Below, one piece after another: positions 17,602-26,263 of a stretch of DNA of 64,000 nt (the first letter of the stretch is position 1; every line of letters begins with the position of its first letter). A program made the translations under genes and the position numbers. Below the pieces are notes generated by a model, which did not search any database, was not told the origin of the DNA, and saw only the letters and a program-made list of their open reading frames with translations. Origin of the DNA: Aestuariivirga sp. (GTDB taxonomy: Bacteria; Pseudomonadota; Alphaproteobacteria; Rhizobiales; Aestuariivirgaceae); NCBI GenBank assembly GCA_030680855.1, contig JAUXUN010000011.1:1-64000 (forward strand). Direction: 5' to 3'.

Positions 17602-18381
17602 ATGCGCGTTGCGACGTGGAATGTGAACTCGGTCAAGGCGCATCTGGAGGTGGTCACGCGCTGGCTGAGCGAAGCCAAGCCCGATGTTGTGTGCCTGCAG
17701 GAAATCAAATGCGAGGATCAGAATTTTCCTTTGCCGGTTTTTGAAGAGCTGCATTACAGTGCCGCGGTATTCGGCCAGAAAACCTATAACGGCGTGGCCA
17801 TTCTTTCGAAGTTCCCGCTGGAAAATATCATTCGTGGATTGCCGGGTGATACATCCGATGAACAATCGCGCTATATCCAGGCGACGGTAATTGACGGTTC
17901 GCACAGCGCCACCGTGGCATCAATTTATTTGCCCAACGGCAATCCGCCCGATACGCCGAAATATGCTTACAAGCTGGCCTGGATGGACCGCCTGATGGCC
18001 CACACAGAGAGCCTTTTGAAACTGGAAGAAGCCTTGGTTTTGGCAGGCGACTACAATGTTATTCCAAAAGCGCTGGACGCAAAGAATCCCGGCCAGTGGG
18101 TGAAGGACGCGCTGTTCCTGCCTGCCACGCGGGCGAAGTTTCAGGAGCTTGAGGCCATGGGGCTCACCGATGCGTTCCGGGCTCTGCATCCGCTGGCTGC
18201 CAACCAATACACATTTTTTGATTATCAGGCTGGCGCCTGGCAAAAAGGGAACGGCATTCGCATTGATCACATGATGCTGTCGCCGCAGGCGGCAGACCGC
18301 CTGGTTTCAGCCCATATCGACAAACATGTGCGGGGCTGGGAAAAATCTTCCGACCATGTGCCGCTCGTGATTGAGCTCTAA
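17602..18381 (+). CDS. xthA: exodeoxyribonuclease III (AP endonuclease)
   Basis: Mg-dependent AP endonuclease and 3' exonuclease of base excision repair. The 259-residue product begins MRVATWNVNSVKAHLEVV. It has the metal-binding VVCLQEIKCED (about 32), the active-site AGDYNVIPKALD (about 148) and the C-terminal RIDHMMLSPQAA (about 223) and SSDHVPLVIEL with the catalytic His. All ExoIII signature residues are present. It is closed by a terminator 5 bp after the stop. Confidence 0.96.
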   Translation: MRVATWNVNSVKAHLEVVTRWLSEAKPDVVCLQEIKCEDQNFPLPVFEELHYSAAVFGQKTYNGVAILSKFPLENIIRGLPGDTSDEQSRYIQATVIDGSHSATVASIYLPNGNPPDTPKYAYKLAWMDRLMAHTESLLKLEEALVLAGDYNVIPKALDAKNPGQWVKDALFLPATRAKFQELEAMGLTDAFRALHPLAANQYTFFDYQAGAWQKGNGIRIDHMMLSPQAADRLVSAHIDKHVRGWEKSSDHVPLVIEL

Positions 18382-18385
18382 ATAG

Positions 18386-18417
18386 AAAAAGCCCGCCAAT
18401 TTAATCGACGGGCTTTT
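18386..18417. terminator. intrinsic terminator between convergent xthA and phasin genes
   Basis: Stem AAAAGCCCG / CGGGCTTTT with a loop of about 12 nt. It has A-runs on one side and T-runs on the other, so it can serve both converging transcripts. Confidence 0.85.
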
Positions 18418-18433
18418 CCGAAACTGGAATTAA

Positions 18434-18778
18434 TTACTTAGGGGCCTTGATGCCGAAAGCAGCGAAGCTTGCTTCGAAAGGCTTGTAGGCTTCCTTGGCC
18501 GTAGCAACATAAAGCTCGTTGAGCTTGGTGGCTTCAGCGACGAAGGCTTCGTAAGCTTCCTTGGCATAGCCCTGCTGGACTTCCAAAGCCTTTTCAAAGG
18601 ACTTGGTGGCGGTTGCCTTTTCGACAACTTCCGTGCCTTTTTCAAAGGATTTGCGAGAAAAATCAGTAGTTTCCTGGGCAATGGCCTGGAAACCCTTGGT
18701 CAGGGCGGTTCCGGAAGCCACAAAAGCTTCATAACCGTCTTTGCTCAGGGTCTGGAATTCTTCAAATGACTTGATCAT
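18434..18778 (-). CDS. phasin family protein
   Basis: A 114-residue amphipathic helical protein (MIKSFEEFQTLSKDGYEAFV ...) with repeated EAF/FE/KSFEK segments and no membrane span. It matches the phasin family that coats polyhydroxyalkanoate granules. The presence of a phasin suggests the organism stores PHB. The single gene is convergent with xthA. Its promoter carries a TGCAGTGCA inverted repeat that looks like the TGC-rich operator of the PHB-responsive repressor PhaR, consistent with granule-dependent expression. Confidence 0.87.
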   Translation of the reverse strand: MIKSFEEFQTLSKDGYEAFVASGTALTKGFQAIAQETTDFSRKSFEKGTEVVEKATATKSFEKALEVQQGYAKEAYEAFVAEATKLNELYVATAKEAYKPFEASFAAFGIKAPK

Positions 18779-18819
18779 GGGGCTCTCCGTTTGGGATCAG
18801 TTTCATACCGTGGTGACTG

Positions 18820-18866
18820 GTATATGTGCAGTGCACCATAATTGTCAAGAATTATTTTGCACTGCA
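18820..18866 (-). promoter_or_regulatory. phasin promoter with PhaR-like inverted-repeat operator
   Basis: On the minus strand the -35 is a perfect TTGACA (18848-18843). A 17-bp spacer separates it from ATATAC (18825-18820) as -10. TGCAGTGCA at 18827-18835 lies inside the spacer, and its exact reverse complement TGCACTGCA at 18858-18866 lies just upstream of the -35, 31 bp centre to centre. PhaR of Paracoccus and Rhodobacter is known to bind TGC-rich palindromes at phasin promoters; assignment to PhaR here is inference. Confidence 0.7.
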
Positions 18867-19042
18867 ACATGGGGAAAAGTCAAATCAACAGGTGCGATTC
18901 AGGGATTTACCCTTTAGAAAGTTTGGAATCACTAATTCCCGTTCTTGGGTTTCGGGAAATTTAGGCGGCGGTCGGATCATGATTTCGACCAATTGTGTGG
19001 TCAATCAATACCCGGTTTTGGGTACCAAAGAATGAGTTTAGG

Positions 19043-20488
19043 ATGATTTCCATTCGTAGTTCTCAAATGCGCCACCCATTCATCGTGCTTGCCGCCCTGA
19101 TCTTGTCCTGCCTCGCGCTTCTTGGGACTGTCCAGCCCGCTGCCGCAAACCCTAAATTTGCCGCCATTGCGGTTGATGCCCGTACCGGGAAAATACTCTT
19201 CAGCAGCGATATCGACGAACAGCGATACCCAGCGTCACTGACCAAGGTCATGACGCTTTATGTGCTGTTCCAGGATCTCAAGGCCGGACGCTTCAAATTG
19301 ACGAGCGACCTAAAAATATCGATGCGGGCGGCCAGCATGCAGCCCACAAAACTTGGATTGAAGCCCGGTGAAACCATCGCGGTCGAAGATGCCATCAAGG
19401 TCCTGGTTACCAGATCGGCCAATGATATCGCCACGGCCATCGGTGAAAACCTCGAAGGCACGGAGGCCAGTTTCGCGGCCAGAATGACCCGCACGGCACG
19501 GGCCATCGGCATGTCGAAGTCCACGTTCAAGAACGCGTCCGGGCTTCCCAACCCGGGGCAGGTGACGACGGCGCGGGACATTGCAACGCTCAGCCTGCGC
19601 CTTCAGCGGGATTTCCCCGAGTATTATTCCTATTTCCGTATCTCTTCATTCGACTACAAGGGGCAGACCATTCGCACCCATAACCGCCTGCTCGGCAAGT
19701 TCCAGGGAACCGACGGAATCAAGACCGGCTTTATCAGGGCGTCCGGCTTCAATCTCACAACCTCGGCCAAGCGCGGCAACAAGCGCATCGTTGGCGTGGT
19801 CATGGGCGGCAGCTCCGGCGGGGCGCGCGACAAGTACATGATGACAATGCTGGAAAAGGCCTTTCCAAAATGTGTGGACGGCGAGACGATTGCGGCTGCG
19901 GCAGGAACTGCAAAGGGCGCCAGCGTTCCTGACACGAAGATCGCAGCCGTCCTGCCAAAAGAGAAACCCGTTACCGACAAGAAAGGCCTGGATAAGAAAA
20001 TCCAGGCGGCCTCAATCGCTGACAGTCCGGTGGCCGCGGAAGAAACGAATTTTGAAAAGCTGATGGCCGGCCAGGATGATGTTTCCGCGCCCGATACGAA
20101 AGTACTTGAAGCAAAGATTGAGGAAGCTGCCAATGAACCGGCTGAAAAGCCGGCTGAGCAAATTCCGGCAAAACTTCCCTTTGAAGTGAAGAATGAAGTG
20201 CCTGTTCCCGCTGAAAAGAAAGCGGTGGCCAGCGTTGAATCAAGCTGGAACATCCAGATCGGGGCTTACCCCAAGAAAGAGGAAGCCCGGCTGAAGCTCA
20301 AGGAAATTCGCGCCTCAGGCTACGAGTTCCTCAGCGGCAAACAGGCCATCACGGTGGAAGTGCAAAAGGGAGCCAAGACAGTTTACCGGGCAAGGTTCTC
20401 GGGTTTTACGCAGAAAACCGCCAAGGCAGCCTGCGCCCAGCTTTCCAAAAAAGGCTTGACGTGCCTGGCCTTTTCGCCTCAGTCGTGA
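19043..20488 (+). CDS. D-alanyl-D-alanine carboxypeptidase with C-terminal SPOR domain
   Basis: Penicillin-binding protein of peptidase family S11 that trims the terminal D-Ala of peptidoglycan stem peptides in the periplasm. From ATG 19043 (481 residues) a signal peptide ends near AAAN (FIVLAALILSCLALLG core). The catalytic motifs are all present: SLTK (about 62), SAN (about 122) and KTG in TDGIKTGFIRASG (about 228). A Lys/Glu/Ala/Pro-rich linker (about 290-395) leads to a SPOR domain (about 400-478, SWNIQIGAYPKKEEARLKL), which should direct the enzyme to septal glycan. A further ATG at 19067 is the alternative start. The last 10 bp overlap the convergent DnaJ-like gene. Confidence 0.93.
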   Translation: MISIRSSQMRHPFIVLAALILSCLALLGTVQPAAANPKFAAIAVDARTGKILFSSDIDEQRYPASLTKVMTLYVLFQDLKAGRFKLTSDLKISMRAASMQPTKLGLKPGETIAVEDAIKVLVTRSANDIATAIGENLEGTEASFAARMTRTARAIGMSKSTFKNASGLPNPGQVTTARDIATLSLRLQRDFPEYYSYFRISSFDYKGQTIRTHNRLLGKFQGTDGIKTGFIRASGFNLTTSAKRGNKRIVGVVMGGSSGGARDKYMMTMLEKAFPKCVDGETIAAAAGTAKGASVPDTKIAAVLPKEKPVTDKKGLDKKIQAASIADSPVAAEETNFEKLMAGQDDVSAPDTKVLEAKIEEAANEPAEKPAEQIPAKLPFEVKNEVPVPAEKKAVASVESSWNIQIGAYPKKEEARLKLKEIRASGYEFLSGKQAITVEVQKGAKTVYRARFSGFTQKTAKAACAQLSKKGLTCLAFSPQS

Positions 20489-21174
20489 AGCAGAATATCC
20501 TTGGCCTGATTGATTTTGGCGGCAAGATAATCTGAGCCGCCACGATCGGGATGAAAGTCCTTCATCAGGCGGCGATGGGCGTTCTTGATGTCCTCACTGG
20601 TGGCCCCTTCCTTAAGTCCCAGCACTGACAAGGCTTCATCGCGTGACATGGCGCCGGTGCTGGCCTGCTTGGCCCGGTGCGTACCGGTCCAGGCTTCGCG
20701 CCAATCGGGTTTGTTGCGCTCGAGCCAGGCTTCAAGCAATGAAATGCTCTGATCGGAAGCCCCGGCACAATAGTCATAGAGGGATTGCAGATCAGTGAAA
20801 TTCATCTCTTCAAGGTTGGTGCCTTTGAACGGGCCGGAAATAACCCTCCCCGTCATCTTGCCTGAGTCATGATCAAGTTCCATGGCGAGGATGCCGGTTG
20901 CGACCCGCGATCGTTGGCCAGGGGATTTTTTGCTCCAGGGAAAGCCATTGGGAAAGACCGACGACTGGCCGATCATGCCAAGGCCCAAAGCAAAAAGCGG
21001 AATGGCGTAGGTGGAAAGCCCGCGCAAGGCGAAAAAGCCCGACAGGGCAATGAGCCCCCCGCCTGCCAGTTTCCGGGTCAGGCCGGCGGCCTGGCTTGGA
21101 GGCAATTTGGCCAACTTCCTGATGAGCCACAGGCCTCCGAAAACAACGATGAGCGCAATGATTAGATTTAACAT
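20479..21174 (-). CDS. DnaJ domain membrane protein
   Basis: A 231-residue protein with an N-terminal membrane span (about 2-18, LNLIIALIVVFGGLWLI), a second hydrophobic region (about 38-70) and a C-terminal J domain (about 173-231). The J domain carries the HPD motif in MKDFHPDRGGSDYLAAKINQ. It is a likely Hsp70 co-chaperone anchored to the inner membrane. The middle domain (about 88-165) resembles the conserved segment of Rhizobiales DnaJ-like proteins and has no known role. It lies 5 bp after the VWA gene on the same strand, so the two are probably co-translated. Confidence 0.85.
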   Translation of the reverse strand: MLNLIIALIVVFGGLWLIRKLAKLPPSQAAGLTRKLAGGGLIALSGFFALRGLSTYAIPLFALGLGMIGQSSVFPNGFPWSKKSPGQRSRVATGILAMELDHDSGKMTGRVISGPFKGTNLEEMNFTDLQSLYDYCAGASDQSISLLEAWLERNKPDWREAWTGTHRAKQASTGAMSRDEALSVLGLKEGATSEDIKNAHRRLMKDFHPDRGGSDYLAAKINQAKDILLHD

Positions 21175-21179
21175 CCCGA

Positions 21180-21884
21180 CTATTTCAACTGCCGCAACAG
21201 CAGAGTGGAATTTCCACCTTTGGTCTTCGCATGGTTTTCCAATGCGGTTCTGCCGCCGGCGGCGTAAACAGCCACGGCCGAGAGGAGATCGCGCAGCATG
21301 TGGGCGGATGACTCATTGAGTTTGAAATAGGCGCCGCGGCTAAGCTTGGCCATTTCCTGAAAGGCCCGCGCCGCATTGCTGTCATTGCCTTCCTGGAAGG
21401 TGAATATGGGGGTTCCCTGCAGGCCGATTTCGCCGGCGGCCTGGCACAGGGCATCAATGTTTTCCTCCATGGCGTCACCCACAAAGATCACGGCATTCAC
21501 TTTCGTGGTGCGCAATTCCTTTTTGACGTGGGAAAGGGCCCGGCCAATTTGGGTGTTGCCGCCGCGGCAATCCACCGTTGTCATGAGTTTGGCGAGAGCC
21601 GTGGGGTTGCTCACCCATTTGCTGGCGCGGCATTCGTTGAAGCCGCGGAAGTAAACCAATTGCACGTCGAGCCCGCCGATGCGGGCGGTTTCGGCAAACA
21701 TTTCGGCCTGGATTGAAAGGGCGCGGTCCCAGCTTGGCTGGCGGCTCATGGTGGCATCCATGGCAAATATCAGCTTGCCGCGTTTACCATCCTTGGCAAC
21801 CGGCGGCAGGCCGTGAACCTTCTCAAGGAAATCGGCAACGTTGCCGTCGCCTTTCGAAGTTATTGAGGTCGTTGTCTTGGCCAA
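21180..21884 (-). CDS. von Willebrand factor type A domain protein
   Basis: A 234-residue soluble protein consisting mainly of one VWA domain. The metal-ion-dependent adhesion site motif DxTxS appears as LIFAMDATMSRQPSW (about 44), with the second element RGGNTQIGRALS (about 112) and third VIFVGDAMEE (about 137). No signal peptide or membrane span. TTG 21884 is preferred because AGGGGG lies 6 nt upstream; another TTG at 21902 is in frame. The partner is unknown; the immediate coupling to the DnaJ-like gene suggests a joint role. Confidence 0.85.
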   Translation of the reverse strand: MAKTTTSITSKGDGNVADFLEKVHGLPPVAKDGKRGKLIFAMDATMSRQPSWDRALSIQAEMFAETARIGGLDVQLVYFRGFNECRASKWVSNPTALAKLMTTVDCRGGNTQIGRALSHVKKELRTTKVNAVIFVGDAMEENIDALCQAAGEIGLQGTPIFTFQEGNDSNAARAFQEMAKLSRGAYFKLNESSAHMLRDLLSAVAVYAAGGRTALENHAKTKGGNSTLLLRQLK

Positions 21885-21958
21885 TCCTTGCCCCCTGTTC
21901 AAACAGCGGCGCTAGAGATAGTGCGCTATTTGGAAATTCAAAGCAATTTTGCCAGGGC

Positions 21959-22804
21959 CTACTGGCACGTTTCGGCCTTCAGGAGCTCGAGATGGGCCAA
22001 TTTCCCCGAGAGGGCAAAATTCCCATAGTCCATGACCAGGCTGTTGGAGACGCCGTTTTCATACATGTCAAAATTGATCTGGTAGAGAGGCGTTTCGGAA
22101 CTGTCGTCTTCGGCTGAATAGTAGCCAATGGTGACGGGCCACGACGACAGCGACTGCAAGGGCGCTGCCTGGACATTGTCCTTGTCTTTCTTGCCTTCCC
22201 CGGCATTTACCTTCTTGCCGATGGTGCTGATGGCCCGGACGGTTTTTTCCGCATCGGAGCCATCATAGACCAGCGAAATTTCGCGGGCTTCGCCTTTTGC
22301 CGCGGCCTCCATCAGGCGCAGCTGATGGCGCATGGGGAAGACCGCTTCCGCCGGGATAGAGGCCTTCTTCGCCTGTGGCAGGGTGATGCTGACTTCACCT
22401 TCACTGCCCTTGCCGGCACGGACAACGCTTACGCGCTTTTCGCTTTCCTGCTTGCTGTCGATAAATTCCTTTTCGCTGTAGTTCATTTCCTTGCCGTCAC
22501 CGGTTTCCCAGGACGAGGACTGGGTATCAAAAAGACGCGGGCTGCCCTCCTTGTAGTCAAAGCGGTTGACCAGACGGAAGCTCACGGTCCAGCCGTCGCA
22601 TTCGCTGCCGGAAACCTCATAGGCCATACGGCCGGAGACGTTGCCCACATTGGCGCTTTGAGTGGCGCGCAGCAACTGCAGGTCGTAAACCGCACGGTGG
22701 GGAGCGACCGCGGAAGCCGAAGCCTGCGATGCGATTGCCAGAAATACGCCCGCCGATAAAACTCTGTTAAACACCCTTGAAACTCCATGATTACGGTGGT
22801 CCAT
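21959..22804 (-). CDS. eipB: cell envelope integrity protein EipB
   Basis: Periplasmic beta-spiral protein of the DUF1849/EipB family, shown in Brucella to support envelope integrity. The 281-residue product has a signal peptide (hydrophobic core about 14-28, ending ASASA) and the family N-terminus APHRAVYDLQLL. It keeps the two cysteines expected to form the conserved disulfide: GSECDGWTVSF (about 69) and the C-terminal KAETCQ. A GTG at 22774 preceded by GGAG gives a shorter, more typical signal peptide and is a plausible alternative start. Divergent from the dehydrogenase gene. Confidence 0.88.
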   Translation of the reverse strand: MDHRNHGVSRVFNRVLSAGVFLAIASQASASAVAPHRAVYDLQLLRATQSANVGNVSGRMAYEVSGSECDGWTVSFRLVNRFDYKEGSPRLFDTQSSSWETGDGKEMNYSEKEFIDSKQESEKRVSVVRAGKGSEGEVSITLPQAKKASIPAEAVFPMRHQLRLMEAAAKGEAREISLVYDGSDAEKTVRAISTIGKKVNAGEGKKDKDNVQAAPLQSLSSWPVTIGYYSAEDDSSETPLYQINFDMYENGVSNSLVMDYGNFALSGKLAHLELLKAETCQ

Positions 22805-22856
22805 TGCCCACCTGTCTATAATGATTTCAGCTTTTGAAGATTAAGGCAAAGCAAAC

Positions 22857-23834
22857 ATGACAACAATGGCCAAAGCAAGAATTCTGGTAACCCGCCACCT
22901 TCCGCCCGAGGTGGAAAGCCGCCTCGACCGCGACTTTGCGGCGAGCCTTAATGTCAGCGACAGGATCATGAGCACGGCCGAAATCGCGGAAAAGTCCAAA
23001 GCGTTCGACGGGCTGCTCATCACCCCCATGGACCCGTGCCGGAAGGAACTGATTGACGCCCTGCCCGCTTCCATCCGCATGATTGCGACCTTTTCGGTAG
23101 GAACCGATCATATCGATATACCCGCCGCCAGGGCCAAAGGCATTGCTGTTGCCAATACGCCCGACGTGCTGACCGATGCCACGGCAGACATTGCGCTTCT
23201 GCTGATTCTTGGCGCGGCGCGGGGCGCCATTTGGGGTGACCGGATGGTGCGGGAAAATAAGTGGCTTGCGCCCTCCCCCACGTTCCCATTGGGACATGAC
23301 GTCAGCGGACGGCGGCTCGGCATTTATGGCATGGGACGGATTGGACAGGCTGTAGCGAAGCGGGCGACCGCCTTTGGCATGACCTTGCATTACCATAACC
23401 GCAAGCCGGTGACGGCGGACCTCAGCCATGGCGCAACCTACCACCCTGCATTGGACGGCATGCTGCCGCATTGCGATTTTCTCTCCGTCAATTGCGCGTC
23501 GACGGCGGAAACGCGCGACAGCATCAATGCCCGCGCCATTGGCCTGCTGCCGGATGGCGCCATTGTGGTGAATTCGGCGCGCGGCGATATTGTCAATGAC
23601 GAGGCGCTGATTGCGGCGCTTAAGTCAGGCAAGCTAGCAGCCGCAGGACTCGATGTGTTCAAGGGCGAACCCAGCATCAATCCCGGCTACCGCAAATTCG
23701 ACAACGTGTTCATGCTGCCGCATCTCGGCAGCGCCACAAAAAACACGCGCATTGCCATGGGCATGCGGGCGGTCGATAATTTGGCAGCGTTTTTCAAGGG
23801 CGAACGCCCGCGCGATCTTTTAACAGGAGCATGA
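22857..23834 (+). CDS. D-2-hydroxyacid dehydrogenase (glyoxylate/hydroxypyruvate reductase type)
   Basis: NAD(P)-dependent dehydrogenase of the D-isomer family, 325 residues. The Rossmann motif is GIYGMGRIGQAVAKR (about 158). The catalytic Arg, Glu and His are in VNSARGDIVNDEAL (about 236), VFKGEPSINP (about 268) and MLPHLGSATKNTR (about 285). Its closest look is to D-glycerate dehydrogenase/glyoxylate reductase, but the exact substrate cannot be fixed. It heads a plus-strand run with RidA 1 bp after its stop, which fits a role near amino- and hydroxyacid metabolism. Confidence 0.87.
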   Translation: MTTMAKARILVTRHLPPEVESRLDRDFAASLNVSDRIMSTAEIAEKSKAFDGLLITPMDPCRKELIDALPASIRMIATFSVGTDHIDIPAARAKGIAVANTPDVLTDATADIALLLILGAARGAIWGDRMVRENKWLAPSPTFPLGHDVSGRRLGIYGMGRIGQAVAKRATAFGMTLHYHNRKPVTADLSHGATYHPALDGMLPHCDFLSVNCASTAETRDSINARAIGLLPDGAIVVNSARGDIVNDEALIAALKSGKLAAAGLDVFKGEPSINPGYRKFDNVFMLPHLGSATKNTRIAMGMRAVDNLAAFFKGERPRDLLTGA

Positions 23835-23835
23835 A

Positions 23836-24300
23836 ATGGGACTGATCAACAAGCGACTTGCGGAACTCGGCATTGTGCTGCCCACACCGGCAAAACCAAT
23901 TGCCAATTACGTGCCGTGGGTCAGGACCGGCAATCTTGTCTATATCTCGGGCCAGGGCGCCATGAAGGACGGCAAGCTGCAATATGCTGGCAGGGTCGGC
24001 GACACGGTTTCCATCGAGGACGCCGTTATCTCGGCCCGGTTGACCGGAATCAACATTATTGCCCATTTGCGCGATGCCTGCGGCGGCGACCTTGACCGAG
24101 TGAAGCGCATTGTAAAACTGCTGGGCCTGGTCAACTGCACGCCGGCATTCGGCGATCATCCCCAGGTGATCAATGGCGCTTCCGACCTGATGGTTGAGGT
24201 GTTTGGCGACAAGGGCCGGCACGCACGCTCGGCGGTGGGTGCGCCTTCGCTTCCCTTCGGCCTTTCCGTCGAAGTCGAAGCCATTGCGGAAATTGAATAG
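23836..24300 (+). CDS. RidA family protein
   Basis: A 154-residue YjgF/YER057c/UK114-type protein. RidA proteins hydrolyse reactive enamine/imine intermediates. The family core is VYISGQGAMKDGKL (about 35), a central helix (IIAHLRDACGGDLDRVKRIV) and the C-terminal GRHARSAVGAPSLPFGLSVE (about 121), whose arginine is the residue binding the carboxylate in active members. The length (about 150) fits the longer Rid subfamilies rather than RidA itself. AGGAG precedes the ATG by 6 nt. It overlaps closely with both neighbours in an operon. Confidence 0.9.
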   Translation: MGLINKRLAELGIVLPTPAKPIANYVPWVRTGNLVYISGQGAMKDGKLQYAGRVGDTVSIEDAVISARLTGINIIAHLRDACGGDLDRVKRIVKLLGLVNCTPAFGDHPQVINGASDLMVEVFGDKGRHARSAVGAPSLPFGLSVEVEAIAEIE

Positions 24301-24302
24301 GC

Positions 24303-25061
24303 ATGCGTTTTACGCCGCAACTGCGCGCGTTTGAATGGCTGGTGGCGCGGCCCATTGCGCATCGCGGGCTGCACACCAAGAGCAAAGGCATCATCGAAAA
24401 TACGGCAGGCGCCTTTGAGGCGGCGATCAAGGGCAATTATGCCATTGAATGCGATGTGCAGTTGACGGCAGACGGCGAGGCGATTGTTTTCCATGATGAT
24501 GACCTGGAGAGGCTTACGGAGTCGAAAGGCCCAGTAAAAGCTTTGACCACAAAGGCGCTCCAGAAGGTAAAATTGAAGGCGACTTCGGATTGCATGCAGA
24601 CCCTGGCGGAATTGCTGGAACAGGTTGATGGGCGTGCCACCCTTGTCATTGAACTCAAGTCCCTGTGGGACGGCAATGACGCGCTGGCCAGCCGGGCTTT
24701 GCAGGTTCTCGAGAACTATGATGGCCCCTATTGCCTGATGTCGTTTGATCCGGATGTGGTTGCCTGCCTGCGGGGGCTGTCGCCCGAGACGGTACGGGGC
24801 ATTGTAGCGGACCGGACCACGGACCCTTATTATAACATTTTGCCCATGGCGAAACGTTATGCGATGCGGAACTTTGCCCACCTTGCGGAAACGCAGCCGC
24901 ATTTTGTGTCTTATAATTGGCGGGAGCTGCCCTTTGAGCCGGTCACGGAAATTCGCAACGCCGGGCATCCGGTGATCACCTGGACGCTGCGTTCAAAGGA
25001 AGAAGCTTCGCAAGCGCTGCGCTATTGCGACCAGATTACCTTTGAGGGCTACACGCCTTGA
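24303..25061 (+). CDS. glycerophosphodiester phosphodiesterase
   Basis: Cytoplasmic GDPD-type enzyme that releases glycerol 3-phosphate from deacylated phospholipids. The 252-residue product has the catalytic RPIAHRGLH (about 16), NTAGAFEAAIKGNYAIECDV (Glu and Asp metal ligands, about 32-50), and VFHDDDLERLT (about 61). Later family elements are LVIELKS and ITWTLRS (about 225). No signal peptide, which is UgpQ-like. It lies 2 bp after RidA and overlaps the next gene by 4 bp (TTGA). Confidence 0.92.
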   Translation: MRFTPQLRAFEWLVARPIAHRGLHTKSKGIIENTAGAFEAAIKGNYAIECDVQLTADGEAIVFHDDDLERLTESKGPVKALTTKALQKVKLKATSDCMQTLAELLEQVDGRATLVIELKSLWDGNDALASRALQVLENYDGPYCLMSFDPDVVACLRGLSPETVRGIVADRTTDPYYNILPMAKRYAMRNFAHLAETQPHFVSYNWRELPFEPVTEIRNAGHPVITWTLRSKEEASQALRYCDQITFEGYTP

Positions 25062-26197
25062 AGCTTCGCACGGTTGAAAGCGTTATGGATATTCCGGCGG
25101 ACCAGTGGAACGCCTGCGCAAACCCTTCGGGCTTCAATCCCTTCGTCTCCCATGAATTTTTCAGGGCTCTGGAGGACAGCGGATCGGCGACGGGCCGGAC
25201 GGGATGGAAGGCAGAGCACCTGGTTTATGAGACGGCAAAGGGTGAGATCGAGGGGATCGCGCCATGCTATGTGAAGGGCCACAGCCAAGGCGAATATGTT
25301 TTTGACCATGGCTGGGCGGAAGCTTACCACCGGGCCGGCGGGCGCTATTATCCAAAACTGCAATCGTCGGTCCCGTTCACGCCGGTGACCGGACCGCGGC
25401 TGTTTTCGGCGAGCCCTGAAACGCGCGCGCTGCTCGCCAAGGGACTGGTTTCAGTTTGCAAGGAACTGAAGACTTCATCGGCTCACATCACTTTTCTTCC
25501 CGAAGCCGATTGGGCAGCAGCGGACAAGGCCCAGTGGCTGCAGCGGCAGGACATCCAGTTTCATTGGCAAAATCAGGACTACTTGTCTTTCGATGATTTT
25601 CTCGCCAGCCTTTCATCGGCCAAGCGGAAAAATATCCGCAAGGAGCGGAAGGCGGTGTTTGAGGCGGGGATCAGTTTTGACTGGGTGACGGGCAAGGATC
25701 TGCGCGAAAGCCATTGGGATGCTTTTTTTGATTTCTATATGGAAACGGGATCGCGCAAATGGGGCTCGCCTTACCTGACGCGGAAGTTTTTCAGCATGAT
25801 CAGCAAAAGCATGGGGCCGCATGTACTGCTCATCCTGGCGCGGCGCGAGGGGCACATCATCGCCGGGGCACTGAATTTTATTGGCTCCGAGGCTCTTTAT
25901 GGGCGCAATTGGGGGGCGAGCGAGCACCATGACTTCCTGCATTTTGACACCTGCTATTATCAGGCCATCGATTTTGCAATCCAGCACAAGCTGGCGCGGG
26001 TTGAAGCGGGGGCGCAGGGACAGCATAAACTGGCGCGGGGCTATCTGCCGGTCAAAACCTACAGCCTGCACCACTTTGCGCACCCCGGTTTGGGCCGGGC
26101 CGTGGGCGAGTATCTTGAGCAGGAACGCATGGCCATTGACCAGGACCAGGCCCTGCTTGCACAGCACTCGCCGTTTCGGCATGAAACAGATGACTAG
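25058..26197 (+). CDS. GNAT/FemAB-type protein of the DUF482 family
   Basis: A 379-residue protein of the family often labelled peptidoglycan biosynthesis/GNAT N-acetyltransferase (COG3146, DUF482). Diagnostic stretches are NPFVSHEFFRALEDSGSA (about 27), YVFDHGWAEAYHRAGGRYYP (about 80), SAKRKNIRKERK (about 187) and FDTCYYQAIDFAIQHKL (about 290). Two GNAT-like halves are expected from the family. The substrate is unknown. It starts with TTG in a TTGA overlap with the GDPD gene. In Rhizobiales this gene commonly lies near clpA and the HIT gene, as here. Confidence 0.9.
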   Translation: MKLRTVESVMDIPADQWNACANPSGFNPFVSHEFFRALEDSGSATGRTGWKAEHLVYETAKGEIEGIAPCYVKGHSQGEYVFDHGWAEAYHRAGGRYYPKLQSSVPFTPVTGPRLFSASPETRALLAKGLVSVCKELKTSSAHITFLPEADWAAADKAQWLQRQDIQFHWQNQDYLSFDDFLASLSSAKRKNIRKERKAVFEAGISFDWVTGKDLRESHWDAFFDFYMETGSRKWGSPYLTRKFFSMISKSMGPHVLLILARREGHIIAGALNFIGSEALYGRNWGASEHHDFLHFDTCYYQAIDFAIQHKLARVEAGAQGQHKLARGYLPVKTYSLHHFAHPGLGRAVGEYLEQERMAIDQDQALLAQHSPFRHETDD

Positions 26198-26203
26198 CTT
26201 TGA

Positions 26204-26224
26204 CCCTCCCCACAAGGGGAAGGG
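26204..26224. repeat. CCCTCCCC hairpin element
   Basis: CCCTCCCC, ACAA loop, GGGGAAGGG: an imperfect hairpin 7 bp after the DUF482 gene and 39 bp before the HIT gene. Similar CCCTCCCCACAAGGGG units are scattered intergenic elements in Rhizobiales genomes. No T-run follows, so it is not a standard terminator. Confidence 0.5.
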
Positions 26225-26263
26225 GCAAATAATGCGAACCGATTTGCCGAAGGAGTTTGAGGA

